A DNA stretch of 64,000 nt, from NCBI RefSeq assembly GCF_002116905.1, contig NZ_CP015118.1:4898001-4962000 (forward strand), in the 5' to 3' direction. The DNA comes from Piscinibacter gummiphilus (GTDB taxonomy: Bacteria > Pseudomonadota > Gammaproteobacteria > Burkholderiales > Burkholderiaceae_C). Below the pieces are notes generated by a model. The model saw nothing but the letters and a program-made list of their open reading frames with translations, was not told the origin of the DNA and searched no databases. Made by a program: the position numbers and the translations under genes. Positions 1 through 7,651 of this stretch are shown here, piece by piece. Position 1 is the first letter of the stretch, and every line of letters begins with the position of its first letter.

Positions 1-2
1 CG

Positions 3-683
3 GCGAAGGCCTGGGGTGTCCTGATGAAACGCCTCGGCTACTCGCGCTGGGTGGCGCAAGGGGGCGACTGGGGCGCGGGCGTGACCCACGCGCTCGCCCA
101 CCTGAAGCCGGAGGGCTTGATCGCGGCGCACGTCAACTGGCAGTTCGTGTTCCCCGCCAAGATGCCCGAGAACCCCACACCGGAGGAGAAGGCCGCGATG
201 GAGGCTGTGGGGCGTTTCGCCAACGACCAGTTCGGCTACTTCAAGCAGCAGGCCACGCGGCCACAGACCCTCGGATACGCCCTCGCCGACTCCCCCGCGG
301 GACAGGCGACCTGGATCTACGAGAAGTTCCAGGCGTGGACGGACAACCAGGGGCGGCCCGAGGACGCGTTGTCGATGGACGCGATGCTCGACGACATCTC
401 CGTCTACTGGTTCACCAACTCGGCGGCATCGTCCGCCCGGATCTACTGGGAGAACACGCAGAAGGGCAACACCGGCTTCGATGGCGGGATCATCGATCTC
501 CCGATGGCCGCGACCGTGTTTCCCAAGGAGATCTTCCGCGCGCCGAAGGCGTGGGCCCAGGCGCACTGGCCGAACCTCATCTACTGGAACGAGGTGGATC
601 GCGGCGGGCACTTCGCCGCATTCGAACAGCCGCAGCTGTTCTCGGAAGAGATGCGCAAGGCGTTTCGTTCCGTCCGCACCTGA
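3..683 (+). CDS. Epoxide hydrolase family protein, 5' end outside window
   Basis: This is the C-terminal part of an alpha/beta-hydrolase of the microsomal/juvenile-hormone epoxide hydrolase type, which opens epoxides through an Asp nucleophile. The reading frame is open from base 3 (AKAWGVLM...), so the ATG at 24 is probably internal and the N-terminal EHN region lies upstream. The nucleophile motif GGDWG sits at the start of the visible part (Asp codon 66-68). A Trp/Tyr-rich cap follows (DDISVYWFTNSAASSARIYWE), and the catalytic His is in RGGHFAAFEQP near the end. The next gene (SnoaL-like) follows after 41 nt in the same direction, suggesting one transcript. The substrate cannot be told from sequence. 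Confidence 0.85.
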   Translation, partial: AKAWGVLMKRLGYSRWVAQGGDWGAGVTHALAHLKPEGLIAAHVNWQFVFPAKMPENPTPEEKAAMEAVGRFANDQFGYFKQQATRPQTLGYALADSPAGQATWIYEKFQAWTDNQGRPEDALSMDAMLDDISVYWFTNSAASSARIYWENTQKGNTGFDGGIIDLPMAATVFPKEIFRAPKAWAQAHWPNLIYWNEVDRGGHFAAFEQPQLFSEEMRKAFRSVRT

Positions 684-724
684 TGCCCTCTCTTCCCATC
701 CCACGTCGTCAACAGGAAACGAAC

Positions 725-1198
725 ATGCCCATGGCCCCCACCGCGACCGCGAGCCTGAACGAGCAGGTGATTCGCGAACTCTACGAAGCTGCCGAGGTCC
801 AGGACGTCGAGCGTTTTGTCTCGCTCTTCGCACCGAACGGCTATTTCTGGGACGTGTCCGCCGGGGCCAAATACTTCGGCGACGACATCGGCCGCACGGT
901 CTCGATCTACGCAGCCGCCTTCCCCGACATGCATCGCGCACTCGACAAGTTCTACGTGGTCGGCGACGTCGTCGTGGTCGAACTGTCCCTCAACGGCACG
1001 CACCGCGGCCCCCTGTCGCTGCCCGCGGGGACGATCCAGCGGACCGGCAAGGAAATCCATGCGCCGTGCTGCGACGTCTTCCACCTCGAGGATGGCAAGG
1101 TCACGTCGTTCCACTGCTACACCGCGGCGACGATCCTGCTGGGGCAGTTGGACGTGCTCGGCAACCTCGGGGCGGCCTTCGCGGCCACGCCGACCTGA
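725..1198 (+). CDS. SnoaL/ketosteroid-isomerase-like protein
   Basis: A 157-residue single-domain protein of the SnoaL-like (NTF2 fold) type. It opens with a helix (LNEQVIRELYEAAEVQDVERFVSLF) followed by the beta-rich cone typical of the family, including the segment YFWDVSAGAKYFGDDIG and a C-terminal DVFHLEDGKVTSFHCY strand pair. Members act as small isomerases or cyclases, or simply bind hydrophobic ligands, so the reaction cannot be assigned. The start at 725 has AGGAAA just upstream and gives the usual family length. It is probably co-transcribed with the epoxide hydrolase ahead of it, which fits a small catabolic or detoxifying unit. Confidence 0.75.
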   Translation: MPMAPTATASLNEQVIRELYEAAEVQDVERFVSLFAPNGYFWDVSAGAKYFGDDIGRTVSIYAAAFPDMHRALDKFYVVGDVVVVELSLNGTHRGPLSLPAGTIQRTGKEIHAPCCDVFHLEDGKVTSFHCYTAATILLGQLDVLGNLGAAFAATPT

Positions 1199-1216
1199 GC
1201 GCCGGATGCGAAGGTT

Positions 1217-2107
1217 TCACTGCACCACTTTCTGCATGAGCAACGTCCGGATCAGCGGATCCTCGATCTTGCGCTCCGCACTGATCGCATAGATCTGCTC
1301 CGACACCTCGGGCGAACGGCCCAGCAGCTTCAGGCCCTGCCGGCGGGTCAGGTCGGCATGGGACCAGCCCGTCGCCGGGAAGGCGCCCATGCCGTACGCA
1401 CCGAACGTCGCGATCATGCCGCTGTCGGCGAACTCGCCGATGACGTTCGGCCGGATCGACTGCCGTTCGAACCAGAGGCCGATGCGCTCTCGCAGCGCCA
1501 TGTCCGGCGTGGGCAGCAGCAGCGGCAGTTCACCCAGGCACTCGGGAAAGCGCGCGCTCGTCGAGGCCTTCAGCGCGGGCGTCGCGTACCACCGGATCGA
1601 GGCCTCGCCCAGGTGGTGGTTGAACACCTTGAGGTTGGGGTTGGCCGGGGCCGCGCGGTCGGCCAGCACCAGGTCGAGCCGGTGCAGGGCCAGCGCGGCC
1701 AGCATGTCGTGGAAGCCGTACTCCCAGGCCTGCAGGTGCACACCGGGCACGCGCGCCACCGGTTCCAGCAGGCGCTCCACCGCGGCCTTCGGCAGCCCGT
1801 TGGTGATGCCCACCGCGAAGCGCCGGGACGTCGACGTCGCCACCTCGCGCACCGACGCGGCCAGCTGCGTCCCGAGCTGGAAGATCGCGTCCGCATGCCG
1901 GAAGGCCTCCTGACCGGCCTCGGTGAGTTCGAGGCTGCGCCCCGACGACTTGAACAGCGCGAAGCCCAGGGCGCCTTCGAGTTCGCGCACCTGCCCGCTG
2001 ACGGTCTGCACCGCCATGCCCAGCCGCTCGGCGGCCCGGGCGATGCCACCTTCCTTGACCACCACCCAGAAGTAGTGGAGGTGCCGGTAGTTGAAGGGCA
2101 GGTTCAT
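1217..2107 (-). CDS. nhaR: LysR-family regulator, NhaR type
   Basis: A 296-residue LysR-type regulator. The N-terminus MNLPFNYRHLHYFWVV with an HTH reading GIARAAERLGMAVQTVSGQV is characteristic of the NhaR group, activators that respond to Na+ and pH in enterobacteria. The effector domain extends to the C-terminus (EDPLIRTLLMQKVVQ). The start at 2107 is preceded by GGAG. The frame stays open upstream, but that extension lies over the divergent gene and has no regulator-like sequence. It is transcribed away from usp and terC rather than beside nhaA, so its local targets are probably those stress and metal genes (inference). Confidence is high for LysR, moderate for NhaR orthology. Confidence 0.85.
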   Translation of the reverse strand: MNLPFNYRHLHYFWVVVKEGGIARAAERLGMAVQTVSGQVRELEGALGFALFKSSGRSLELTEAGQEAFRHADAIFQLGTQLAASVREVATSTSRRFAVGITNGLPKAAVERLLEPVARVPGVHLQAWEYGFHDMLAALALHRLDLVLADRAAPANPNLKVFNHHLGEASIRWYATPALKASTSARFPECLGELPLLLPTPDMALRERIGLWFERQSIRPNVIGEFADSGMIATFGAYGMGAFPATGWSHADLTRRQGLKLLGRSPEVSEQIYAISAERKIEDPLIRTLLMQKVVQ

Positions 2108-2156
2108 CTCGAATCTCCAAGTCCCCGGTGCGGTCGTGGTTCGAAAAAACCGAAGT

Positions 2157-2174
2157 TGAACGACTGTAAGTTCA
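2157..2174. promoter_or_regulatory. Candidate LysR operator between nhaR-like gene and usp
   Basis: Perfect 5-bp inverted repeat TGAAC-N8-GTTCA in the divergent intergenic region (2108-2240). It lies 50 bp upstream of the regulator start and 67 bp before the usp start. LysR proteins bind short interrupted dyads in such positions. Binding by this regulator is inference. Confidence 0.35.
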
Positions 2175-2240
2175 CCTTCCTCGACGTGCACGGGTGGCCT
2201 AGATTTCTCCCCACGGAGATGTCGCCGAAGGAGCCACACC

Positions 2241-2750
2241 ATGTCGACCATCCTGCTGCCATTCGATGGATCCACCAACGCGCGGCTCGGCGTGCAGCAC
2301 GTCATCGACCTCTCGCGCAAGGACGCAGACCTGCAGGTCCATGTGCTCAACGTCCAGACGCCCCTGCCGGGCCACGTGGCGAGCCACATCGGCCACCAGG
2401 CCTGCACCGACTTCCACCGTGAGCAGGCGGTCCCGGTGCTCGCCGGTGCGAGCCGTTCGCTCGACGCCGCGGGGGTGCGCCACACCGTGCACTGGGAGGT
2501 CGGCGACCGCGCGTCGTGCATCGCCGAGGCCGCACGGCGATTCCGGTGCGACCGCATCGTCATCGGCACCACGCGCAAGAACCTGCTGCTCCGGATGGTC
2601 GAAGGGTCGGTCGTCAACCGGGTGATCGCGCTGACCTCCGTGCCGGTCGAGGTGATCGCGGGGGACGTGCCCTCGCGGCTCGAACGCTTCGGCATTCCGG
2701 CGGGCATCGGCACCGGCCTCACGGCGCTGTGGGTCGCCACGGCGGACTGA
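2241..2750 (+). CDS. Universal stress protein (UspA family)
   Basis: A 169-residue cytoplasmic UspA-fold protein. The first strand STILLPFDGSTNARLGVQHV matches the family opening, in which an Asp contacts nucleotide. The C-terminal part carries RCDRIVIGTTRKN and VEGSVVNRVI, followed by TSVPVEVI. The usual ATP-binding pattern G-2x-G-9x-G-(S/T) is only loosely kept, so nucleotide binding is uncertain. A tail of about 25 residues extends past the fold. Six bases separate it from terC, so the two are almost certainly one operon, divergent from the NhaR-like regulator. Confidence 0.85.
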   Translation: MSTILLPFDGSTNARLGVQHVIDLSRKDADLQVHVLNVQTPLPGHVASHIGHQACTDFHREQAVPVLAGASRSLDAAGVRHTVHWEVGDRASCIAEAARRFRCDRIVIGTTRKNLLLRMVEGSVVNRVIALTSVPVEVIAGDVPSRLERFGIPAGIGTGLTALWVATAD

Positions 2751-2756
2751 ACGACG

Positions 2757-3719
2757 ATGAACATCGAATCCCTCGCCACCGCCCCGATGTGGGCCGGCTT
2801 CATCGCCTTCGTGCTGGCGATGCTGGCCCTGGACCTGTTCGTCTTCGGCGGCAACAAGGCCCACCGCGTGTCGGTGCGGGAAGCCGGGGCGTGGGTGACG
2901 GCCTGGGTGCTGCTGGCCTTCGCGTTCGCGGGCCTGCTGTGGTGGTACGTCGACACCACCGTGGACCGGCCGACGGCCCACCGCATCGCGCTGGAGTTCG
3001 TCACGGGCTACCTGATCGAGCAGTCCCTCTCGGTCGACAACATGTTCGTCTTCGTGATGATCTTCGGCTACTTCGCGGTGCCGCCGCACCTGCAGCGCCG
3101 GGTGCTGCTCTACGGCGTGCTCGGTGCCATCGTCATGCGCGCCGCGATGATCCTGGCCGGCGTGTGGCTCGTGACCGAGTTCGAGTGGGTGCTCTACGTC
3201 TTCGGCGCGTTCCTCGTGATCACCGGCATCAAGATGCTGGCCTTCGCCGAACAGCAGCCCGACCTCGGCAAGAACCCGCTGCTGCGCTGGCTGCGAAGCC
3301 ACATGCGCATCACCCCGGAGTTCCAGGAGGAGAAGTTCTTCGTGATGCGGGACGGCCGCCGCTGGGCCACGCCGATGTTCCTCGTGCTCGTGATGATCGA
3401 GGCCAGCGACCTCGTGTTCGCGGTGGACAGCATCCCGGCCATCTTCGCGGTCACCACCGACCCGTTCATCGTCTTCACGTCCAACATCTTCGCCATCATG
3501 GGCCTGCGCGCCCTGTACTTCCTGCTCGCCGACATGGCGCAGCGATTCCACCTGCTCAAGTACGGCCTGGCGATCGTGCTCGTGTTCATCGGCGGCAAGA
3601 TGCTGATCGGACCGTGGTTCCACATGCCGGTGCAGTGGTCGCTGCTGGTGGTGGGGGCGATCGTCGCGGGATCCGTGGTCCTCAGCCTGAAGCGCTCGCC
3701 GGGCAAGCCCGCGCCCTGA
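2757..3719 (+). CDS. TerC/Alx family membrane protein
   Basis: A 320-residue integral membrane protein with about nine hydrophobic segments. The family signature acidic residues in membrane segments are present: LALDLFVFGG, EQSLSVDNMFVF and IEASDLVFAVDSIPAIFA. TerC/Alx proteins are linked to metal-ion (manganese) export, alkaline response and tellurite resistance. Length and layout match the Alx/TerC long form, including the cytoplasmic loop (RWLRSHMRITPEFQEEKFF). It follows a universal stress gene by 6 nt. The yybP-ykoY manganese riboswitch that precedes alx in enterobacteria is not expected here, because the gene is internal to an operon, and I see none. Confidence 0.9.
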   Translation: MNIESLATAPMWAGFIAFVLAMLALDLFVFGGNKAHRVSVREAGAWVTAWVLLAFAFAGLLWWYVDTTVDRPTAHRIALEFVTGYLIEQSLSVDNMFVFVMIFGYFAVPPHLQRRVLLYGVLGAIVMRAAMILAGVWLVTEFEWVLYVFGAFLVITGIKMLAFAEQQPDLGKNPLLRWLRSHMRITPEFQEEKFFVMRDGRRWATPMFLVLVMIEASDLVFAVDSIPAIFAVTTDPFIVFTSNIFAIMGLRALYFLLADMAQRFHLLKYGLAIVLVFIGGKMLIGPWFHMPVQWSLLVVGAIVAGSVVLSLKRSPGKPAP

Positions 3720-4643
3720 TCACCGGTCGGTGGTGACGCGGCACGCCCGCGCCTCCGCCTCGAGCCAGTCGGCCACGACCCGCACGTCTTCGCGCGGGTG
3801 CTCGTCGGCTCGCACCAGCCAGTACGCATGATCCGATGCGTGGCTCGGCCGGGTGGGACCCACTTGCTCGAGGCGGCCCTCGTCGAGCAGCGGCTGGATC
3901 AGTTCGAGGCGCCCGAGCGCGACGCCCTGGCCGTCGGCGGCCGCCTGGATGACCTGGTCGTACTGGTTGAAGTGCTGCACGCTCCGGGGTGTGGCGGGGC
4001 CCCATCCGACCGAGATCAGCCAGTCGGACCATTGCAGCCACGGGTAGGTCGAGTCGTCGTACGCCAGCAGAGAGCAGGCCGACAGCGCCTGCGCGGAAGA
4101 CAGCCGCCGGAGCCCCAGCGACGGATGGGCCACCGGCGCGATCGAATGACCGAACAGGCGGGTGCTGCCCTCGGCGGCCAGCGCCGGCGCGGTGTACCGG
4201 ATCGCGAGGTCGATGCCTTCACGCCGCAGGTCCAGCACGCCGTTGTGAGCCGAGATGCGAAGGTCCACCCCGGGACGCAACTGCTGGAAGTTCTTCAGGC
4301 GCGGCACCAGCCACAGCCCCGTCACGCCGATGCTGGCCGTCAGCCGCACGGGTTGCGCCGCCGCGGACGCGCCGATGTCGCCGAGGACCTCCTGCAACTG
4401 CCCGATGACGTCGTCGGCCACGCGGAACAGCTTTTCTCCCGCCGGGGTCAGCGCAATCGAGCGGTAGCCGCGCTCCAGCAGCAGCGTGCCCACGCGTTCC
4501 TCCAACGCGAGGACCTGACGGCTCACCGCGGACTGGGTGAGGTGCAGGTCCTTCGCGGCGAGCGTGATGCTCATGCGCCGGCCCACCGCCACGAAACCGC
4601 GGAGCAGGTCCAGGTAGGAAAGTTGAGCAAGCGGGATCGGCAC
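3720..4643 (-). CDS. LysR-family regulator, GcvA-like
   Basis: A LysR regulator of about 307 residues with an N-terminal HTH (SITLAAKDLHLTQSAVSRQV) and linker (LEERVGTLLLERGYRSIALT), then a periplasmic-binding-protein-like effector domain. The closing pattern (HAYWLVRADEHPREDVRVVADWL) resembles GcvA-type regulators. I chose the GTG at 4643 because it places the HTH at the usual distance. An ATG at 4685 would add 14 residues, and neither has a strong ribosome binding site. It ends one base after the terC stop, convergent with it, and is divergent from the DUF2917 gene, its likely target (inference). Confidence 0.85.
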   Translation of the reverse strand: MPIPLAQLSYLDLLRGFVAVGRRMSITLAAKDLHLTQSAVSRQVLALEERVGTLLLERGYRSIALTPAGEKLFRVADDVIGQLQEVLGDIGASAAAQPVRLTASIGVTGLWLVPRLKNFQQLRPGVDLRISAHNGVLDLRREGIDLAIRYTAPALAAEGSTRLFGHSIAPVAHPSLGLRRLSSAQALSACSLLAYDDSTYPWLQWSDWLISVGWGPATPRSVQHFNQYDQVIQAAADGQGVALGRLELIQPLLDEGRLEQVGPTRPSHASDHAYWLVRADEHPREDVRVVADWLEAEARACRVTTDR

Positions 4644-4713
4644 GCGTCGAGTTTTAGCACAGGGCCGGGGCCCCACGAACCGCATTCCGCGAGCGCATGC
4701 CTGCATTCGAAAT

Positions 4714-4739
4714 GTCCGTTTGACCCCCATGGGACGGAC
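4714..4739. promoter_or_regulatory. Inverted repeat between LysR gene and DUF2917 gene
   Basis: GTCCGT and ACGGAC (4714-4719, 4734-4739) form a 6-bp dyad, and CATT-cga-AATG lies beside it at 4704-4714. Both fall in the divergent spacer and could be the regulator's operator. There is no further evidence. If the DUF2917 gene really starts at 4720 the repeat would be partly coding. Confidence 0.3.
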
Positions 4740-4788
4740 GTTTGGAATCACGGTCATCGTGACTCGAAACGCTTCCGGGCGCCCTCGC

Positions 4789-5088
4789 ATGAACATCCCG
4801 AACATGGCGCCGATCTCGTCGGCGCGTCCGCAGGCCGATGGCTGGAGCCAACTCTTCACCATGGAACCCGGCACACCGGTGCGCCTCGTGTGCACCGCCG
4901 AGGTCTCCGTGACCTGCCTCTCGGGCACCGCGTGGATCACGACGGCCTCGGACACGCGGGATGTCGTGCTGACACCCGGCCAGCGGCACGTCGCGGCACG
5001 GCGCGACCGGCTGTTCATCAACGGCATGCCCCGTTGCGTTCTCCGCTTCGACTCGTCGGATGAACACCAGCCCATCCCCGTGCCGTGA
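4789..5088 (+). CDS. DUF2917 family protein
   Basis: A protein of about 99 residues. The core (MEPGTPVRLVCTAEVSVTCLSG followed by TAWITTASDTRDVVLTPGQ) is the beta-rich DUF2917 domain, a cupin-like small protein common in Burkholderiales and of unknown role. The chosen start is the ATG at 4789. An in-frame ATG at 4720 would add 23 residues with no domain match. In related genomes DUF2917 genes often sit divergent from a LysR regulator, exactly as here, so regulation by the neighbouring gene is plausible. The stop overlaps a GTG that could initiate the next frame, but the next gene more likely starts at 5124. Confidence 0.75.
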   Translation: MNIPNMAPISSARPQADGWSQLFTMEPGTPVRLVCTAEVSVTCLSGTAWITTASDTRDVVLTPGQRHVAARRDRLFINGMPRCVLRFDSSDEHQPIPVP

Positions 5089-5123
5089 CCCCGAGCCCGA
5101 GCCCGGGGGGCATACTGCCGGGC

Positions 5124-5594
5124 ATGGCCCGACCCGAATCCCCTCTCGTCCGACCCGGCCGCGCGTTGCGCGTGCTGCCGGAGGCAGAAGCCTCGGCGCT
5201 TGCCACTGCCTGGATCGGCGTGTACGGCCACCAGGGCTTCAACATGAAGGCCTACCTGTGGCACGTGTTCAGCGGCGGCGGCTACGACTGCCTCCGGGGC
5301 AAGGCCGCGCTGGCGGCCTACGCGGCACGTGAAGCGCCGGAGTACCTGGTGCTGTCGAACGACCGCCGCTTCGCCCTCGCGACCGACGTGCGACCCGACG
5401 AGGTCGACCTGTCCGATGCCCTCGTCTTTCCGCCGAACCTCGCGTGGACCATGGCCTTCACCCACGAGGACGGTTGGCTGGACGGTCCCTTCTTCGCGAC
5501 GCACCCGGACGTGATGCGCCTGGACGCGGCCAACCTCGTTCAGATCCGCAAGAGGCGGGAGATCGAGGCGGCCAGGGCCAAGGGTTGGACTTAG
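5124..5594 (+). CDS. DUF4275 family protein
   Basis: A 156-residue soluble protein of unknown function. The segments AYLWHVFSGGGYDCLRGKAA and MAFTHEDGWLDGPFFATHP match what I recall of DUF4275, a family with a W-H-x-F-S motif and a conserved T-H-E...G-P-(Y/F)-F motif. The ATG at 5124 is preferred because it has a G-rich stretch upstream. An in-frame GTG at 5085 overlapping the previous stop would add 13 low-complexity residues. Its 3' end lies 34 nt from the convergent RNA-ligase-like gene. Confidence 0.6.
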   Translation: MARPESPLVRPGRALRVLPEAEASALATAWIGVYGHQGFNMKAYLWHVFSGGGYDCLRGKAALAAYAAREAPEYLVLSNDRRFALATDVRPDEVDLSDALVFPPNLAWTMAFTHEDGWLDGPFFATHPDVMRLDAANLVQIRKRREIEAARAKGWT

Positions 5595-5628
5595 GCGATC
5601 GCCCATCCGAAACGCATCACGGCCGCGC

Positions 5629-6192
5629 TCATCCTTTCGTCCCGACCTCGTAGAGCACCTCGTGAGCCTCCCACGGCAGCGGCACCTCCCACCGGTGCAG
5701 CATCCGCTCGAGGTCCTTCTGCCTCAGCGTGGTGTCGCGCGCGGCGTTGCGCTCGACGCGGTCGTAGATGTCGAACTCGCAGAACCAGTGCGGCAGCTGG
5801 TCGTAGCTGACCGAGTGCTTGGCGTACAGCCATTCGCCGTACATCACGTAGCGGTCCTCGAGCCGTTCGAGCAGGCAAGCCTCGTGGGCCGTCGCCCACT
5901 GCTTGAACGGTCCGAACTGCCGCTCGCGGCCGCCGCCGACGAGGTAGTGCCCGCGGGATTGCAGCAGCAGCTCGCCACCCGAGGTGAACGAGATGCCGGC
6001 ATTGGCGCCGTCGAGCTTTTCCTCGATGACGGCATGCCGGCCCGCGAGCGAGGCGATTCGAACGTGCTCGTGGCCTTCGTCGCCGGGTTGCAGGCGCGAG
6101 CCTTCGAGGTGCGGAGTCCTGGGGTACTTCAGGATCTCCAGCGAGGGGATGTGGGGGTCGACGGACGTCGCCGACCCGATGTGCGCAGACAT
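5629..6192 (-). CDS. RNA ligase-like nucleotidyltransferase, short C-terminus
   Basis: A 187-residue protein with the N-terminal half of the ATP-dependent RNA/DNA ligase nucleotidyltransferase core. The adenylation motif is EEKLDGANAG (motif I, K-x-D-G; Lys is the AMP acceptor). YVMYGEWLYAKHSVSYD matches motif III, and WFCEFDIYDR motif IIIa. After that the usual motifs IV (E-G-x-V/F) and V (K-x-K) are not visible, and the protein ends in EVLYEVGTKG. It is therefore shorter than typical Rnl2-like ligases and may be a decayed copy or an unusual minimal form. The start at 6192 has AGGAG seven bases upstream. An in-frame ATG at 6234 lacks that support. Confidence 0.7.
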   Translation of the reverse strand: MSAHIGSATSVDPHIPSLEILKYPRTPHLEGSRLQPGDEGHEHVRIASLAGRHAVIEEKLDGANAGISFTSGGELLLQSRGHYLVGGGRERQFGPFKQWATAHEACLLERLEDRYVMYGEWLYAKHSVSYDQLPHWFCEFDIYDRVERNAARDTTLRQKDLERMLHRWEVPLPWEAHEVLYEVGTKG

Positions 6193-6581
6193 GGTCGTCT
6201 CCTGGTTCGTGGGAACGAACCGACGACGGGGCATGCGCGGTGCTTGGCTGGCTGGGCGTCCGCCGTCCGCATGGCGTGGACGGGGGAGGCACGGAGAGTG
6301 GCTGCAGCGGCCGTGCTCATGGCGGGCATGAGACGGATGGCGGTCGACGGCTCAGAGGGCGGCGGTGCGGCAGGACACGATGGACTCCGTGTGGGCGAGC
6401 GGGTGGGAAAGGTGCGCAGTCTAGGGATGAGGTGAAGCGCGCGCAAGGCTGTGTGTGTCGTCGCGGCACCGCGGTGTCCCGGTCAGGCCGCATTGCCGAG
6501 GCGGCCATGAGAGGAGCGGCCGGCCGCAGGCGGCTGCTCGACGGTGGGGAGAGAATCACGGCCTGGACTCTCGTACCGCCC
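6193..6581. other. Intergenic region upstream of RNA-ligase-like gene and truD
   Basis: A 389-bp divergent spacer with no convincing gene. An open frame runs through it into truD but has no recognisable protein and no ribosome binding site. The only clear structure is the hairpin at 6204-6221. Promoters for both flanking genes are expected here, but I could not pick out convincing -35/-10 pairs. Confidence 0.6.
6204..6221 (-). promoter_or_regulatory. Hairpin in 5' leader of RNA-ligase-like gene
   Basis: Perfect 7-bp inverted repeat GGTTCGT-ggga-ACGAACC, starting 12 bases upstream of the start codon at 6192 and ending directly beside the AGGAG ribosome binding site. In the transcript it would form a tetraloop hairpin next to the ribosome site, or as DNA it could be an operator. 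Function is inferred from position only. Confidence 0.4.
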
Positions 6582-7595
6582 ATGACCGACGCCCGATACA
6601 CGACCTTGCCGCAGTGGCCCCACGCTTACCCGGCCAGTGGTGCCAGCGGCACCCTGAAACTCCTCAACGAGGATTTCATCGTGACCGAACTGCCGCTGCA
6701 GCTGCCCTCCGGTGAGGGCGAACACGTCTGGCTGGACGTCGAGAAGAACGGTGCCAACACCGCCTTCGTGGCCCAACAACTGGCCGAGGCCGCCGGCGTG
6801 CAGGAACGGGACGTGGGCTATGCCGGCCTGAAGGACCGCTACGCCATCACCCGCCAGTGGTTCAGCATCTACCTGCCCAAGGGCGAGACGCCCGACCTGA
6901 CCCGGCTTCAGCATCCGGAGTTCCGGGTACTGGGTCAGAGCCGCCACGTGAAGAAGCTGCGGCCCGGTGACCTGCAGGGCAACCGGTTCCGCATCGTGCT
7001 GCGGGAGGTAGCCGGCGACCGCGATGCCATCGAGGCCAACCTCGAGGCCGTGGCGTCGCAGGGCGCGCCCAACTACTTCGGCGCCCAGCGTTTCGGCTTC
7101 GACGGCGGCAACGTCGAGCAGGGCCGGGCCATGCTCGCGCGCGAGATCCGCGTGCGCAACCCGAAGAAAAAGGGCATCTACCTGTCGGCGGTGCGCTCCT
7201 TCGTCTTCAATGAAGTGCTGGCGCTGCGGATCCAGCAGGGGCTCTGGGGCAAGACGCTGCCCGGTGACGTGATGGACGAGGCGGGCCGACCCACCGGACC
7301 ACTCTGGGGACGGGGCCGCGTGAGCGCCACCGACCAGGCCCAGGCCCTGGAGAACGGCGTGGCGGAACGTCACGCCACCTTGTGCGACGGCATGGAACAC
7401 GCCGGTCTGGATCAGGAGCGCCGCGCCCTGGCGGCGAGCCCGCGGGACATGTCATGGGAATGGCCCCAAGCCGATCAACTGGTGCTCACCTTCTCCCTGC
7501 CCGCCGGGAACTACGCCACGTCCGTCCTGAACGAGATCCTCCGCACCACGGAGCCTGACCGGCACGCGGAGAGCGAATCCGCGGCGGTCGAATGA
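6582..7595 (+). CDS. truD: tRNA pseudouridine synthase D
   Basis: TruD converts U13 of tRNA-Glu to pseudouridine. The 337-residue product carries the family signature DVGYAGLKDRYAITRQWFS with the catalytic Asp (K-D-R) and the second conserved motif GAPNYFGAQRFGFDGGN in the TRUD insertion domain. The C-terminal SLPAGNYATSVLNEIL is also typical. The ATG at 6582 gives MTDARYTTLPQWPHAY, in line with family length; the frame is open further upstream but has no similarity there. In many proteobacteria truD sits with ispF/surE, but here it is alone. Confidence 0.95.
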   Translation: MTDARYTTLPQWPHAYPASGASGTLKLLNEDFIVTELPLQLPSGEGEHVWLDVEKNGANTAFVAQQLAEAAGVQERDVGYAGLKDRYAITRQWFSIYLPKGETPDLTRLQHPEFRVLGQSRHVKKLRPGDLQGNRFRIVLREVAGDRDAIEANLEAVASQGAPNYFGAQRFGFDGGNVEQGRAMLAREIRVRNPKKKGIYLSAVRSFVFNEVLALRIQQGLWGKTLPGDVMDEAGRPTGPLWGRGRVSATDQAQALENGVAERHATLCDGMEHAGLDQERRALAASPRDMSWEWPQADQLVLTFSLPAGNYATSVLNEILRTTEPDRHAESESAAVE

Positions 7596-7651
7596 CGAGG
7601 ACCTGAGGAGACGCCGCCAACCGGCCGTGGACCGCCCACGCCCCGCAGCAC

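Noticed and set aside
6240..6581. An upstream extension of truD
   Set aside because: TruD family members begin close to the ATG at 6582, and the extension is low-complexity Arg/Gly sequence.
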